From Sulfidibacterium sp964473395 (GTDB taxonomy: Bacteria > Bacteroidota > Bacteroidia > Bacteroidales > F082): 30,886 nucleotides of DNA. The position numbers and the translations under genes are program-made. Below the pieces are notes generated by a model. It searched no databases and was not told the DNA's origin. It saw only the letters and a program-made list of their open reading frames with translations. The stretch covers positions 1-30,886 of the forward strand of contig CAYYOW010000017.1 in NCBI GenBank assembly GCA_964473395.1, in the 5' to 3' direction. How positions within the stretch are numbered: position 1 is the first letter of the stretch; every line of letters begins with the position of its first letter. This document shows, piece by piece, positions 1 to 8,237 of the stretch.

Positions 1-1
1 T

Positions 2-703
2 TTAACGTTCTGTCTTCGCCGTTATCTCCGCTTCAAAAATGATTTCAAATTCTTTTATTAACAGTCGTTTAACCTTTACCATGTCTATTTTATGGTTCAG
101 CTCTTTCTCCAACGAGGTAACTCCTTTGTCCTGAAAACCGCAGGGATTGATATAGTTGAAATAATCCATGTCTGTATTCACGTTGAGGGCGAAACCATGC
201 ATGCTCACCTTGTTGTGAATACGCATGCCGATGGCAGCAATTTTCCGCTCTTTTCCTTTTATGCCCGCATCAATCCAAACACCGGTGGCACGTTCCAGCC
301 GCTCGCCGTGCAAACCGAAATGTTTTATAGTACGGATAAGCACCGTTTCAAAGTCGAAAACAAACTCTTTTACGGAGATGTTGAAATTGTCCACATCAAA
401 AATGGGATAACCCACCAGTTGCCCCGGTCCGTGATAGGTTATGTCTCCGCCGCGGTCGGTTTGGTAACAGGGGATACCCTTGTCTTCCAGCCACCGGTCA
501 TCCACCAGTAGGTTTTGCCTGTTTCCACTTTTGCCGAGGGTGAAAACGTGCGGATGTTCGCAAAATAGCAAATGATTTTCTGTTGTAAGATTTTTTTGTT
601 TGGCTTCGAGCGTTTTGTCAAAAACCTGTTTCTGATATTCCCAGGCTTCGGCATAATCGATGAGTCCCAAATCCATAAATTTGACATGTAAATTTTTTTC
701 CAT
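2..703 (-). CDS. lipB: Octanoyl-[ACP]:protein N-octanoyltransferase LipB
   Basis: Transfers the octanoyl group from acyl carrier protein to lysines of lipoyl domains (2-oxoacid dehydrogenases, GcvH), the first step of de novo protein lipoylation in the cytoplasm. The 233-residue product has the LipB signature RGGDITYHGPGQ at 84-95, the family lysine in RKIAAIGMR (K154) and the acyl-accepting cysteine in NPCGFQDKGVTSLE (C188). Length is normal and the stop codon lies at bases 2-4, so the gene is complete. It starts two bases after the lipA stop, so lipA and lipB form one transcription unit that supplies both steps of the pathway. No independent promoter is visible in the two-base gap. Confidence 0.97.
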   Translation of the reverse strand: MEKNLHVKFMDLGLIDYAEAWEYQKQVFDKTLEAKQKNLTTENHLLFCEHPHVFTLGKSGNRQNLLVDDRWLEDKGIPCYQTDRGGDITYHGPGQLVGYPIFDVDNFNISVKEFVFDFETVLIRTIKHFGLHGERLERATGVWIDAGIKGKERKIAAIGMRIHNKVSMHGFALNVNTDMDYFNYINPCGFQDKGVTSLEKELNHKIDMVKVKRLLIKEFEIIFEAEITAKTER

Positions 704-705
704 TA

Positions 706-1578
706 TTAATATTGCTTTGGTGTTATCACATGTTTTTCGGCGCGATAGGATGACCTCACCAGCGGGCTGCTTTCCACAATGCGGAATCCTTTTTCCAGCC
801 CCACACGCTCATATTCTTTAAACTGTTCCGGCAACACGTACTCTTTCACCGGCAAGTGCTTTCTGGTGGGTTGCAGGTACTGGCCAATGGTCAGCACCGT
901 GACGCCAACAGCCAGCAAGTCGTCCATAAGTTCAAAAACCTCTTCGGGTGTTTCGCCCAGGCCGGCCATAATACCTGATTTTGCCACTACTCCTGAACCG
1001 GCAATGTATTTGAGTACCTCCAGGCTGCGGTCATACCTGGCTCGGCTGCGTGTCTGTGGCGTTATGCGGCGAACAGTTTCCAGATTGTGTGAAATCACTT
1101 CCGGACCAGCATCAATCACCTGTTGGATAAGCTCTTCACGCCCGTCAAAATCGGGTATAAGCGTTTCTATGGTGGTCTGCGGACTCTGTTCTTTGATTTT
1201 TCTGATGGTCATAGCCCAGATGGCAGCACCGCCATCTTTTAAATCGTCACGATCTACCGAGGTGAGCACGGCATGTTTCAACCCCATAAGTTTTACTGAT
1301 TCCGCCACACGCCCGGGTTCTTCCAGGTCGGCGGGTAGTGGCCGGCCGGTTTTCACATTGCAAAATTTGCAGGAACGTGTACAGATGTCGCCGAGAATCA
1401 TCAGAGTGGCTGTTCCTCTGCCCCAGCATTCGTGCATGTTCGGGCAATGGCCACTGGTGCAAATAGTGTGTAACTTATGTTCGGTGACAATATTTTTTAT
1501 TGCGATATATTCTTTTCCGGAAGGCACTTTTATTTTCAGCCAGTCGGGCTTTCGGAGCATCGTATCTGATTGTTTCAT
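706..1578 (-). CDS. lipA: Lipoyl synthase LipA (radical SAM)
   Basis: Inserts two sulfur atoms into protein-bound octanoyl groups. From the chosen start the protein has 290 residues. The auxiliary-cluster cysteines CTSGHCPNMHEC (C40, C45, C51; CX4CX5C) and the radical-SAM cysteines CTRSCKFC (C66, C70, C73; CX3CX2C) are intact, and the C-terminal RSSYRAEKH carries the serine ligand of the auxiliary cluster (about S276). The reading frame is open upstream to an ATG at 1659, but those 27 extra residues are hydrophobic and unlike the family, so the ATG at 1578 (MKQSDTMLRKPDW) is preferred. An ATG at 1560 (MLRKPDW) is also possible. It is the first gene of lipA-lipB and is divergent from mrdA. Confidence 0.96.
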   Translation of the reverse strand: MKQSDTMLRKPDWLKIKVPSGKEYIAIKNIVTEHKLHTICTSGHCPNMHECWGRGTATLMILGDICTRSCKFCNVKTGRPLPADLEEPGRVAESVKLMGLKHAVLTSVDRDDLKDGGAAIWAMTIRKIKEQSPQTTIETLIPDFDGREELIQQVIDAGPEVISHNLETVRRITPQTRSRARYDRSLEVLKYIAGSGVVAKSGIMAGLGETPEEVFELMDDLLAVGVTVLTIGQYLQPTRKHLPVKEYVLPEQFKEYERVGLEKGFRIVESSPLVRSSYRAEKHVITPKQY

Positions 1579-1684
1579 TTCAATATTTTGAAGATGTAAA
1601 ACTAAGCAAATTTGGTAGTATGAAAATATTTTCCGGTTCTTAAAATTCTTTTTTGTCACTATGAAATACTTCCTTTAATTTCTC

Positions 1685-1692
1685 TATTTTTG
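1685..1692 (+). promoter_or_regulatory. Bacteroidota -7 element upstream of mrdA
   Basis: TATTTTTG fits TAnnTTTG and lies 35 bases before the mrdA ATG. No clear -33 TTTG is found at the expected distance, so the call rests on the -7 element and its position. Confidence 0.5.
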
Positions 1693-1727
1693 TAGAGGGA
1701 TCTCACTAAAACTTCTCACTTTATTTC

Positions 1728-3563
1728 ATGTATCGAAAGGATTATTCAGCAAGGAAATACATAATCATGGCCGGTTTTATTCTTGTGGCCGTAATTTTCC
1801 TTGTGCGCCTTTTTTACCTGCAGGTTTATACCAATCAGTACCAACTCTCCGCCCGTGACATTGCCTTGCGCCGTGTGATTGAATACCCTGCCCGCGGACG
1901 AATCTATGACCGGAACCATAAATTGTTGGTATATAACGATGCTGTTTATGATCTTATGGTGATTCCCCGACAGGTGAAAAGTATGGATACCGTTAAATTT
2001 TGCAAGTTGTTGCAAATTGATAAAACCTTTTTTATCAAAAGGATGAAAAAGGCCAGGCATTACTCATACTATAAACCATCTGTCTTTTTGAAACAACTTT
2101 CCAAAACAGATAAGGGCCCCATCGAAGAGGTGATGTACGAATTTCCAGGTTTTTATTTCCAGACCCGAACATTGCGTCACTATCCGCAGCCTATTGCCGC
2201 CAATGTACTGGGAAGTGTGGGCGAAGTAAATCCGCGCGATTTGAAACGCGACCCGTATTACCGTCAGGGCGATTATATCGGGAAATCCGGTATCGAGTGG
2301 TTTTACGAAAAAGAGTTGCGGGGACGAAAAGGATCGAAGCTGGTGGAAGTGGATGTCCACAACAACGTGAAAGGGAGCTTCCAAAACGGGAAATTTGATA
2401 CCCTGGCTGTGGCTGGTGCTGATCTGACTCTTAGCCTTGACGAAAACCTGCAGGCCTATGGACAGCTTTTGATGAAAAATAAAAAAGGAAGTATTGTGGC
2501 TATTCAACCCAAAACCGGCCAAATACTTGCGTTTATCAGCAGCCCTACTTATGACCCCAATTTGCTCGTTGGCCGGCAACGTTCCAAAAATTATAACATG
2601 CTGTTGCACGACACACTAAAACCACTAATGAACAGGGCCTCCTCAGGTACTTACCCTCCCGGTTCTACATTTAAGCTGGTTCAGGCACTCATTGCCTTGC
2701 AGGACCATGTGGTTACAACGCATACCTTTTTCACATGTCAGGGAACAGCTTCAAAACCAATAGCTTGTGCTGAAAACCATGTGTCGCCGCTGGCTATGAA
2801 ACTAGCCATTGAGCTTTCCTGTAATACTTATTTCTGGAAGACGTTTCGGGCTATTATGAATAATCCGAAATTTGCCAATACCCACGATGCCTTCCAAGCC
2901 TGGTACAACGAAGTACTGCATTTCGGTTTTGGTCGGCGTTTTAACACGGACATTCCTTTTGAAAAGCCTGGAAATATTCCCACACGTACTTACTACAACA
3001 AAGTGTATCATGGCAGCTGGAATGCGCTGACCGTTCGTTCTTTAAGTATTGGCCAGGGAGAGATTCTGGTTACTCCCGTACAGCTGGCCAACCTGGCAAC
3101 AACCATTGCCAACGGCGGTTACTTTATCAAACCGCATTTTTTAATCGGCATGTCTGGCGATGATACCCTTTCAGGAAAATATGAAAAGAAAGATTTCATC
3201 AACAACATCGACCCTTCTTATTTCCGGTTTGCACAAAAAGCCATGGAAGCAGTTTTTGACGGTTCTCAGGGCACAGCAAGGGCTTACCGGATGGATAGCA
3301 TCTCACAGGCCGGAAAAACAGGTACGGCGCAAAACCCGCACGGGAAAGATCATTCTATTTTTATGGCTTTTGCACCAGTGAAAAATCCCAGGATTGCTAT
3401 TGCCGTGGTGGTCGAAAATGCCGGATATGGCGCTACGTGGGCAGCTCCCATTGCCAGCCTCATGATAGAGAGGTATCTGCGCGGATACACAAAACGACCG
3501 CGTTTGGAAAAACGAATTATCAATGCTGATTTAATTCATAACCAAAAAACGAAAAAGCCATGA
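1728..3563 (+). CDS. mrdA: Penicillin-binding protein 2 (elongasome transpeptidase)
   Basis: Class B PBP that cross-links peptidoglycan during cell elongation, working with RodA. The 611-residue protein has a short cytoplasmic start, one membrane segment at about 13-31 (IIMAGFILVAVIFLVRLFYL), a pedestal/dimerisation region to about 235 and a transpeptidase domain to about 595. The active-site motifs are all present: STFK with nucleophile S313 and K316, SCN at 364-366, and KTG at 530-532 (GKTGTAQNPHG). Its stop overlaps the rodA start by four bases (ATGA), so the two are translationally coupled. In many Bacteroidota this pair follows mreBCD; here the upstream neighbour is divergent lipA, so mreBCD must be elsewhere or absent. 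Confidence 0.96.
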   Translation: MYRKDYSARKYIIMAGFILVAVIFLVRLFYLQVYTNQYQLSARDIALRRVIEYPARGRIYDRNHKLLVYNDAVYDLMVIPRQVKSMDTVKFCKLLQIDKTFFIKRMKKARHYSYYKPSVFLKQLSKTDKGPIEEVMYEFPGFYFQTRTLRHYPQPIAANVLGSVGEVNPRDLKRDPYYRQGDYIGKSGIEWFYEKELRGRKGSKLVEVDVHNNVKGSFQNGKFDTLAVAGADLTLSLDENLQAYGQLLMKNKKGSIVAIQPKTGQILAFISSPTYDPNLLVGRQRSKNYNMLLHDTLKPLMNRASSGTYPPGSTFKLVQALIALQDHVVTTHTFFTCQGTASKPIACAENHVSPLAMKLAIELSCNTYFWKTFRAIMNNPKFANTHDAFQAWYNEVLHFGFGRRFNTDIPFEKPGNIPTRTYYNKVYHGSWNALTVRSLSIGQGEILVTPVQLANLATTIANGGYFIKPHFLIGMSGDDTLSGKYEKKDFINNIDPSYFRFAQKAMEAVFDGSQGTARAYRMDSISQAGKTGTAQNPHGKDHSIFMAFAPVKNPRIAIAVVVENAGYGATWAAPIASLMIERYLRGYTKRPRLEKRIINADLIHNQKTKKP

Positions 3564-4822
3564 GCATACGAGAAAATTTTTGGAAAAATATGGATTGGCT
3601 AACCGTTTTTCTGTTCCTCTTTCTGGTGCTTTATGGATGGCTGAGTATTTATTCGGCGTCAGGAAGCAATGAAAGTCACTCCATCTTTGATTTTTCACAG
3701 CGTTACGGAAAACAACTTCTCTGGATTGGGATGGCACTGTTTCTGGCGTTTACGATTTTGTTGATAGATGCCAAATTCTTTTCGTCATTTGCTTATGTTT
3801 TTTATTTCCTGATAATACTCACTCTGATAGGTGTTTTGCTTTTTGGAAAGACGGTGGCCGGCTCACGTTCGTGGTTTCAGATTGGTAGTTTTGCCATACA
3901 ACCAGCCGAATTTGCCAAGTTCGCCACAGCGCTGGCGTTGGCCAAATACCTGAGTAAGATGCAGTCTGATATGCGGCTGTTTAAAACCAGAATAGTATCG
4001 GCTGTCATTATTGGCTTTCCGGCGTTATTGATTTTAATGCAAAACGATACAGGATCGGCACTGGTTTATCTGGCATTTATCCTGGTGCTTTATCGTGAAG
4101 GGCTTTCCGGGTGGATACTGGTGGTTGGCCTGGTACTTGGTGTGTTATTTACTATTACCATAAAGTTCGGCGAGATATACGTGGCCATCGGATTGGTGGT
4201 ACTGGCCGTTTTCGTTTTTGTACTGTTTCGCGGATTTCGCAGGCAATGGAAAATATGGTTGACCGGCCTTTTGTTCTCTCTCATTTTTGTTTCTATGGTT
4301 GATTATACTTTTCAGCATGTGCTGGAGTCGCACCAGCGTGTCCGCATACAGGTGATGTTGGGGATGAAAGAAGATCCTCACGGAGCCGGCTACAATGTGA
4401 ACCAGGCTAAAATTGCTATTGGGTCGGGTGGCCTCACCGGAAAAGGTTACCTGAAAGGGATGCTTACACGCAACCATTTTGTCCCCGAACAAAGTACTGA
4501 TTTTATCTTTTGTACTGTGGGCGAAGAGCGAGGCTTCCTTGGCTCATCGGTGCTGATTTTACTTTTCATAGGCTTACTCATTCGCATCATCATGTTGGCC
4601 GAACGGCAACGATCGCCCTTTGGCCGGATATACGGTTACGGTGTAGCATCGATTCTGTTTTTCCATTTTACGGTAAACCTTGCCATGACCATTGGCCTCT
4701 TCCCGGTAGTGGGAATCCCGTTACCGTTTTTCAGCTATGGCGGCTCATCCCTCTGGGCATTTACCATCCTGCTGTTCATTTTCATAAAACAGGATGCCAA
4801 CCGTATGAATGTGTTGTATTAA
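3560..4822 (+). CDS. rodA: RodA, SEDS-family peptidoglycan glycosyltransferase
   Basis: Inner-membrane glycan polymerase of the elongasome that uses lipid II and partners PBP2. The 420-residue sequence is almost wholly hydrophobic with about ten membrane segments. Conserved SEDS features are visible: SRSWFQIGSFAIQPAEFAK with W105, and the large extracytoplasmic loop VPEQSTDFIFCTVGEERGFLG with the putative catalytic aspartate D314, followed by the C-terminal GIPLPFFSYGGSS motif typical of the family. FtsW is the alternative, but direct coupling to a class B PBP with the PBP2 layout favours RodA. The repeat hairpin at 4820-4853 begins on its stop codon. Confidence 0.95.
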   Translation: MSIRENFWKNMDWLTVFLFLFLVLYGWLSIYSASGSNESHSIFDFSQRYGKQLLWIGMALFLAFTILLIDAKFFSSFAYVFYFLIILTLIGVLLFGKTVAGSRSWFQIGSFAIQPAEFAKFATALALAKYLSKMQSDMRLFKTRIVSAVIIGFPALLILMQNDTGSALVYLAFILVLYREGLSGWILVVGLVLGVLFTITIKFGEIYVAIGLVVLAVFVFVLFRGFRRQWKIWLTGLLFSLIFVSMVDYTFQHVLESHQRVRIQVMLGMKEDPHGAGYNVNQAKIAIGSGGLTGKGYLKGMLTRNHFVPEQSTDFIFCTVGEERGFLGSSVLILLFIGLLIRIIMLAERQRSPFGRIYGYGVASILFFHFTVNLAMTIGLFPVVGIPLPFFSYGGSSLWAFTILLFIFIKQDANRMNVLY

Positions 4823-4853
4823 CCTGAGTAAAGCTTATATCGAACTCAGGTTA
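4820..4853 (+). other. Perfect inverted repeat overlapping the rodA stop
   Basis: TAACCTGAGT (4820-4829) and ACTCAGGTTA (4844-4853) can form a 10-bp stem around a 14-base loop. The left arm begins with the rodA TAA stop. There is no T-run afterwards, so it is not a standard intrinsic terminator; an mRNA 3'-end stabiliser or weak terminator is possible. The right half belongs to the interspersed repeat family described separately. Confidence 0.6.
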
Positions 4854-4867
4854 TTAGTAGTTTGAAA
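4834..4867 (+). repeat. Interspersed repeat, copy 1
   Basis: Contains the shared core CGAACTCAGGTTATTAG followed by TAGTTTGAAA. It matches copy 2 (7345-7378) at 31 of 34 positions. It lies in the intergenic region after rodA and forms part of the hairpin at 4820-4853. Confidence 0.75.
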
Positions 4868-4939
4868 TACATTTTTGTATCCTGGCATCCTTAATACATA
4901 ATAGAAAACAATTTGAAATCGTTATAAATTTCACAGATG

Positions 4940-4971
4940 TTGTTAGATGGTTAACGATTGTTTTATTTTTG
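4940..4971 (+). promoter_or_regulatory. Promoter of the 4999 gene
   Basis: TATTTTTG at 4964-4971 fits the Bacteroidota -7 consensus TAnnTTTG, and a TTG at 4940-4942 sits 21 bases upstream at the -33 position. The start codon follows 27 bases later. This is the best-formed promoter in the window. Confidence 0.6.
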
Positions 4972-4998
4972 TGCTGCTATTATTAAAACAATAAACAG

Positions 4999-5889
4999 AT
5001 GAAAAATAAAATCATTGTTCTTTTTTCTTTCTTGATCCTGGCCGGGATGTCCTCTTCCGCACAGGAACTGCAACCTTTTTTTGAAGTGGGACAGTTCGCC
5101 AAAACCATTCCCGAACTTAGTAAGCAGGTCGAAAACTCGTTAACGAATGCGGGCTATGAAATTATCGGATCATATCATCCGGAAAACAAGGATTCACTTT
5201 TTGTGGTCTGTTTTACCAGCAGCAGTTTAAAACAGCTCAGCCTTCAATTTCCCGACAGGGGCCCATTGGGTGCTGTGATGAAAGCCGGATTTATCAGGAC
5301 ACAAGGGAAAACAACCCTAAGTATTGTCAATCCGGAATATATGTTTCTTGCTTATTACGGGCAGCAAATGAACGGCCATGGAGATGCGCTGAAAACCCAA
5401 TCAAAAGAGGTGACCAATCTTTTTGGTAAGATGGGTAAGCTAACTCCTTTTGGTGGAACGGTGGAGCAAAAACGGCTCATGCATTATCATTACAAAATGA
5501 TGATGCCCTATTTTGATGACCCTGATGACCTGGCTGAATTTGATTCCTTTGAAGAAGGATTGCGGGTTATTCAAAAAAATCTGAACGAGCAAAAAGGGAA
5601 TACGCGTAAAGTTTATCAGCTGATTTTTCCCAAGCAGAAGATTGCTGTTTTCGGGGTGGCACTTCTTGATCCTGAAACCGGTGAATCTGATTTTCTGCCC
5701 ACCATTGGCGAAAGCCACATTGCTGCCATGCCCTACGAAATTATTCTTCAGGGGAAAAATGCGACCTCTCTGGCTGGAAAATATCGTATTGCACTGTTTT
5801 GGCCTGAACTTGGGATGGGAACTTTTATGAAAATAATAAAAACTCCCGGCCGTATTGAAGATACCATGGAAGCCCTTACTTCAGAGTAA
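4999..5889 (+). CDS. Exported protein of unknown function
   Basis: I do not recognise this 296-residue protein with confidence. It begins with a clear signal peptide (MKNKIIVLFSFLILAGMSSSAQ, likely cut near residue 22 after SSA) and has no further membrane segment, so it should be periplasmic or outer-surface. The mature part alternates predicted strands and helices. The pattern in which a strand enters an 'IVNPEYMFLAYYG' type segment, then later 'IILQGK...YRIALFWPELGMGT', faintly recalls the DUF302 fold, but this is a guess from shape only. It is monocistronic: its own promoter lies at 4940-4971 and a strong terminator at 5920-5952 closes the unit. Confidence 0.8.
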   Translation: MKNKIIVLFSFLILAGMSSSAQELQPFFEVGQFAKTIPELSKQVENSLTNAGYEIIGSYHPENKDSLFVVCFTSSSLKQLSLQFPDRGPLGAVMKAGFIRTQGKTTLSIVNPEYMFLAYYGQQMNGHGDALKTQSKEVTNLFGKMGKLTPFGGTVEQKRLMHYHYKMMMPYFDDPDDLAEFDSFEEGLRVIQKNLNEQKGNTRKVYQLIFPKQKIAVFGVALLDPETGESDFLPTIGESHIAAMPYEIILQGKNATSLAGKYRIALFWPELGMGTFMKIIKTPGRIEDTMEALTSE

Positions 5890-5919
5890 CATTTTCTCAT
5901 TTTAGTTATTTTTTTGCAG

Positions 5920-5952
5920 GCAGCTTCCTTGTCATAAGGAAGCTGCTTTTTT
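5920..5952 (+). terminator. Intrinsic terminator after the 4999 gene
   Basis: A perfect 11-bp stem (GCAGCTTCCTT at 5920-5930 and its complement at 5936-5946) closes a five-base loop and is followed directly by six T residues. It ends the transcript 31 bases after the stop codon. Confidence 0.93.
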
Positions 5953-6001
5953 ACTTGTAAATTTCGATAATTAGCCCATATACTTCCTAAAATTTATTCG
6001 A

Positions 6002-6015
6002 ACTATCCCGATAGT
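6002..6015. repeat. Short palindromic element ACTATCCCGATAGT
   Basis: Two 6-base arms (ACTATC, GATAGT) around CC. Its reverse complement shares TATCGGGATA with bases 7383-7392, which follow repeat copy 2, so it may be a second small repeat that travels with the main repeat family. Function unknown. Confidence 0.4.
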
Positions 6016-6056
6016 ATTTCACAAATTTGAGTCGTCTATGAACTAATTATCTGAAA

Positions 6057-6091
6057 CTGTGAGCAAAGCTTATGTCGAGCTCTGGTTAATA
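6057..6091 (+). repeat. Interspersed repeat, copy 4 (divergent)
   Basis: CTGTGAG, then AAAGCTTATGTCGAGCTCTGGTTAA, aligns with the rodA-distal copy over the core and over the left flank. The GAGC/GCTC pair (6061-6064, 6079-6082) corresponds to GAGT/ACTC in copy 1, so one stem pair has changed on both sides (T-A to C-G). It lies about 40 bases upstream of the next gene start. Confidence 0.6.
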
Positions 6092-6132
6092 AAAAGAGTA
6101 CTTTTATCCACTCATTTTAAAATGTATCCATT

Positions 6133-6780
6133 ATGAAAAAAAGGTTTTTTTTCCTGATGTTTTTTTTGGTGCTTTTAGGCAGTGTCAGCTTTGCGCAGGA
6201 ATCTGTTAATGTTGCAGCAAGTCGCAGCAAGCAAATTCATAATTTGTTGGATTACCGGTTCAGAGGGGGCTTCTATTCTTTTGAGCGCGTATTTTTGCAA
6301 ACAGTAAAATACACCGATGTGGCACGTAAGAACTGTGTTATCGGTATTATGGTGGTTACTTTTCAGGTGACCTGCGAAGGGTCCGTGCGAAATGTCAGAA
6401 TAAAAAATCCTTTGAATTTTGGTCTTAATCAACAGATTGTGAAATTTATGGAGGCTACCAAAGGACAGTGGAATATTTGCCATAATAATAAATATACCAA
6501 ATTTGCCATACCTATTCAGTTTACTATGGAGGGAACCAAAACCGACTCGCTGGATGCTGTCATTTCGCTTGTGGGGAAGAATCCGGGTTATGTTTGTAGC
6601 AGCGACGATTATTACCTGAAAAAAGCCAAAGAAGCATTAGCCAAAAAGAAAGGGAAACGTGCCCGGCCTTATATCGAAACACTTATCAGACGCAATCCCT
6701 TTAATAGCGATTATTTTGCTATGATGAAACAGTCTCTGGAGCTTTCGCACAAAGGAAAGAAAAAGAAAAAGAAGAAATGA
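6133..6780 (+). CDS. Secreted protein with TonB C-terminal-like domain
   Basis: A 215-residue protein with a signal peptide (hydrophobic residues 4-20, cut near SFA-QES). Residues about 55-135 resemble the TonB C-terminal domain: a 'V-V-T-F-Q-V-T-C-E-G-S-V-R-N-V-R-I' strand pair, a helix with 'LNQQIVKFMEATKGQW', and a closing 'FAIPIQFTM' strand. It lacks the long proline-rich spacer and retained N-terminal anchor of a real TonB, so a soluble periplasmic scaffold or adaptor is more likely than an energy transducer. The C terminus is strikingly basic, ending in a run of lysines. It is nine bases upstream of the PAP2 gene and probably co-transcribed with it. Confidence 0.75.
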   Translation: MKKRFFFLMFFLVLLGSVSFAQESVNVAASRSKQIHNLLDYRFRGGFYSFERVFLQTVKYTDVARKNCVIGIMVVTFQVTCEGSVRNVRIKNPLNFGLNQQIVKFMEATKGQWNICHNNKYTKFAIPIQFTMEGTKTDSLDAVISLVGKNPGYVCSSDDYYLKKAKEALAKKKGKRARPYIETLIRRNPFNSDYFAMMKQSLELSHKGKKKKKKK

Positions 6781-6789
6781 TCCCGGGTT

Positions 6790-7368
6790 ATGCTTGAATT
6801 TTTGTTCCATCTAGACACCACCATTCTGCTGTTTGTCAACGGTCATCACTCTCCGTTTTTTGATGCACTCATGCTTGATTTCAGTGGCAAATTCTTTTGG
6901 TCTCCGCTTTACGCGTTGTTAATTTACTGGATTTTCAGAGAGAAAAAATGGTATGGGTTTCTGGTGCTTGTTTTTGTGGCGCTGACTATTACAGCTGGCG
7001 ATCAGCTTTCGGTTCACGCGTTTAAAAATGTTTTTATGCGTTTGCGGCCGTGCTACGAACCTTCGTTGCAAGGACTATTACACATGGTTAAATTCTGTGG
7101 TGGAAAGTATGGGTTTGTCTCGTCACATGCAGCTAACAGTTTTGCCGTTCTGGCTTTTATCAATGGTTTTTTCCGGCATAAGCGACCGTATGTGAAGTGG
7201 ATTATGTGGACGTGGGCTTTGCTCATCATATACAGCCGGGTTTATCTTGGTGTCCATTATCCGGGCGATGTGCTAGGGGGTGCCGTGCTGGGGATTATTT
7301 TGGGAAGTTTTTTTATCTGGCTATACCGCAAGAGCGAAAAGTATCTTATACCGAACTCAGGTTATTAG
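6790..7368 (+). CDS. PAP2-family membrane phosphatase
   Basis: Integral membrane phosphatase, probably acting on lipid pyrophosphates (undecaprenyl pyrophosphate recycling or lipid A/phospholipid dephosphorylation; the sequence does not decide which). The three-part PAP2 active site is complete: KX6RP as K79...R86-P87, SSH at 111-113 and SRX5HX3D as S149-R150...H156...D160. About five to six membrane helices are visible in 192 residues. It follows the TonB-C-like gene after nine bases. The last eight or so codons and the TAG stop (reading ...LIPNSGY) lie inside repeat copy 2, so the native C terminus may have been replaced; the catalytic core is unaffected. Confidence 0.92.
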   Translation: MLEFLFHLDTTILLFVNGHHSPFFDALMLDFSGKFFWSPLYALLIYWIFREKKWYGFLVLVFVALTITAGDQLSVHAFKNVFMRLRPCYEPSLQGLLHMVKFCGGKYGFVSSHAANSFAVLAFINGFFRHKRPYVKWIMWTWALLIIYSRVYLGVHYPGDVLGGAVLGIILGSFFIWLYRKSEKYLIPNSGY

Positions 7369-7378
7369 GGGTTTGAAA
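7345..7378 (+). repeat. Interspersed repeat, copy 2, overlapping the PAP2 3' end
   Basis: Shares CGAACTCAGGTTATTAG with copy 1 and differs from it at 3 of 34 positions. It supplies the final codons and stop of the PAP2 gene. Unlike copy 1 it lacks the complementary left arm, so no hairpin forms here. Confidence 0.7.
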
Positions 7379-7407
7379 AATATATCGGGATAATAACCAA
7401 CACTTCT

Positions 7408-8199
7408 CTATTCTTCCGTCTTGATCTCAATACTTACCGGGTCGTTGACCTGTAGCCCCATTAACGATGCCGCCGTTGAGTTTCTCATGGCAATTTCCAG
7501 CAAATCGCTACTGCCAAACAGACAAACCGGATTAGCATTACCACCGGCATCTGCATAACTCTCGCCAATGCTGTCGTTGGAGTAAACTTTGAAGTAGATG
7601 GCAAAAGGTTTGTTTCCGATAACCCGCCGGAACAGCTTACGCGAAATATTTGTAATGGCGTTGCTGTACGGGTCGATGTGGATGACCATGCCACGAATAC
7701 CGGAGGCGTTGAAAGAAGGTTCATAGTCCAGTTTTTTGTTGATTTCAGCATAAGGCTCTCCAAGTGATTCAACAGCCTCCCCCCGGGCGAGCATAACCGC
7801 TGCTTTGGCAAACCTGTCTCGTCCGGAGAAAGTATATTTCCCACTGTCTTGAGGAATGTCCAACGTGAAAATTTTCTCCGGATCTTTGTCTTTTTCAAAA
7901 ATCAAAGAGAAAACACCATTATCTGCACCGATAAAAAAATGACCATCATAAAGTACCACCAGATGTGGTTCCCGGAGGCTCTCTTCTGTGTTTACGCCAA
8001 TAATATGGATGGTTCCCTTTGGGAAATTCTTGTAAGCATGGTGTAGCACATAAGCAGCTTCCCGCGTGTTGAAGCGTGGAATTTTGTGGGTAATGTCCAC
8101 CATCACAACATCAGGAAGCTCCTGTAAAATACGCCCCTTTACGGCTGCCTGGTAGTAGTCTGTATCGCCCCAATCGCTGGTTAAGGTAATGATAGCCAT
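7408..8199 (-). CDS. SAM hydroxide adenosyltransferase family (DUF62/fluorinase-like)
   Basis: Family members cleave S-adenosylmethionine to adenosine and methionine with water, or use halide as in fluorinase and SalL. The 263-residue protein shows TLTSDWGDTDYYQAAVKG at 6-22, VDITHKIP at 34-41, FPKGTIHIIGVN at 59-70, GHFFIGADNGVFSL at 86-99 and SGRDRFAKAA near 125-134, covering both domains. By eye, the Asp and His of the hydrolase Asp-Arg-His triad are not where expected: IIGVNTEES stands in place of VVDPGVGT, and SGRD in place of HGRD. The family is clear, the exact reaction is not. It is a single-gene unit divergent from phoH. Confidence 0.9.
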   Translation of the reverse strand: MAIITLTSDWGDTDYYQAAVKGRILQELPDVVMVDITHKIPRFNTREAAYVLHHAYKNFPKGTIHIIGVNTEESLREPHLVVLYDGHFFIGADNGVFSLIFEKDKDPEKIFTLDIPQDSGKYTFSGRDRFAKAAVMLARGEAVESLGEPYAEINKKLDYEPSFNASGIRGMVIHIDPYSNAITNISRKLFRRVIGNKPFAIYFKVYSNDSIGESYADAGGNANPVCLFGSSDLLEIAMRNSTAASLMGLQVNDPVSIEIKTEE

Positions 8200-8237
8200 G
8201 CTGTTTTTATGAATTAAACCCTTTGTAATAAACTTTT

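Noticed and set aside
779..1591. 270-residue plus-strand open frame opposite lipA
   Set aside because: It is antisense to a complete, well-conserved gene and has low-complexity Ser/Pro-rich composition. Other long frames opposite mrdA (2064-2609), purC (9199-9834) and the T9SS cargo gene (19555-20154) are rejected for the same reason.
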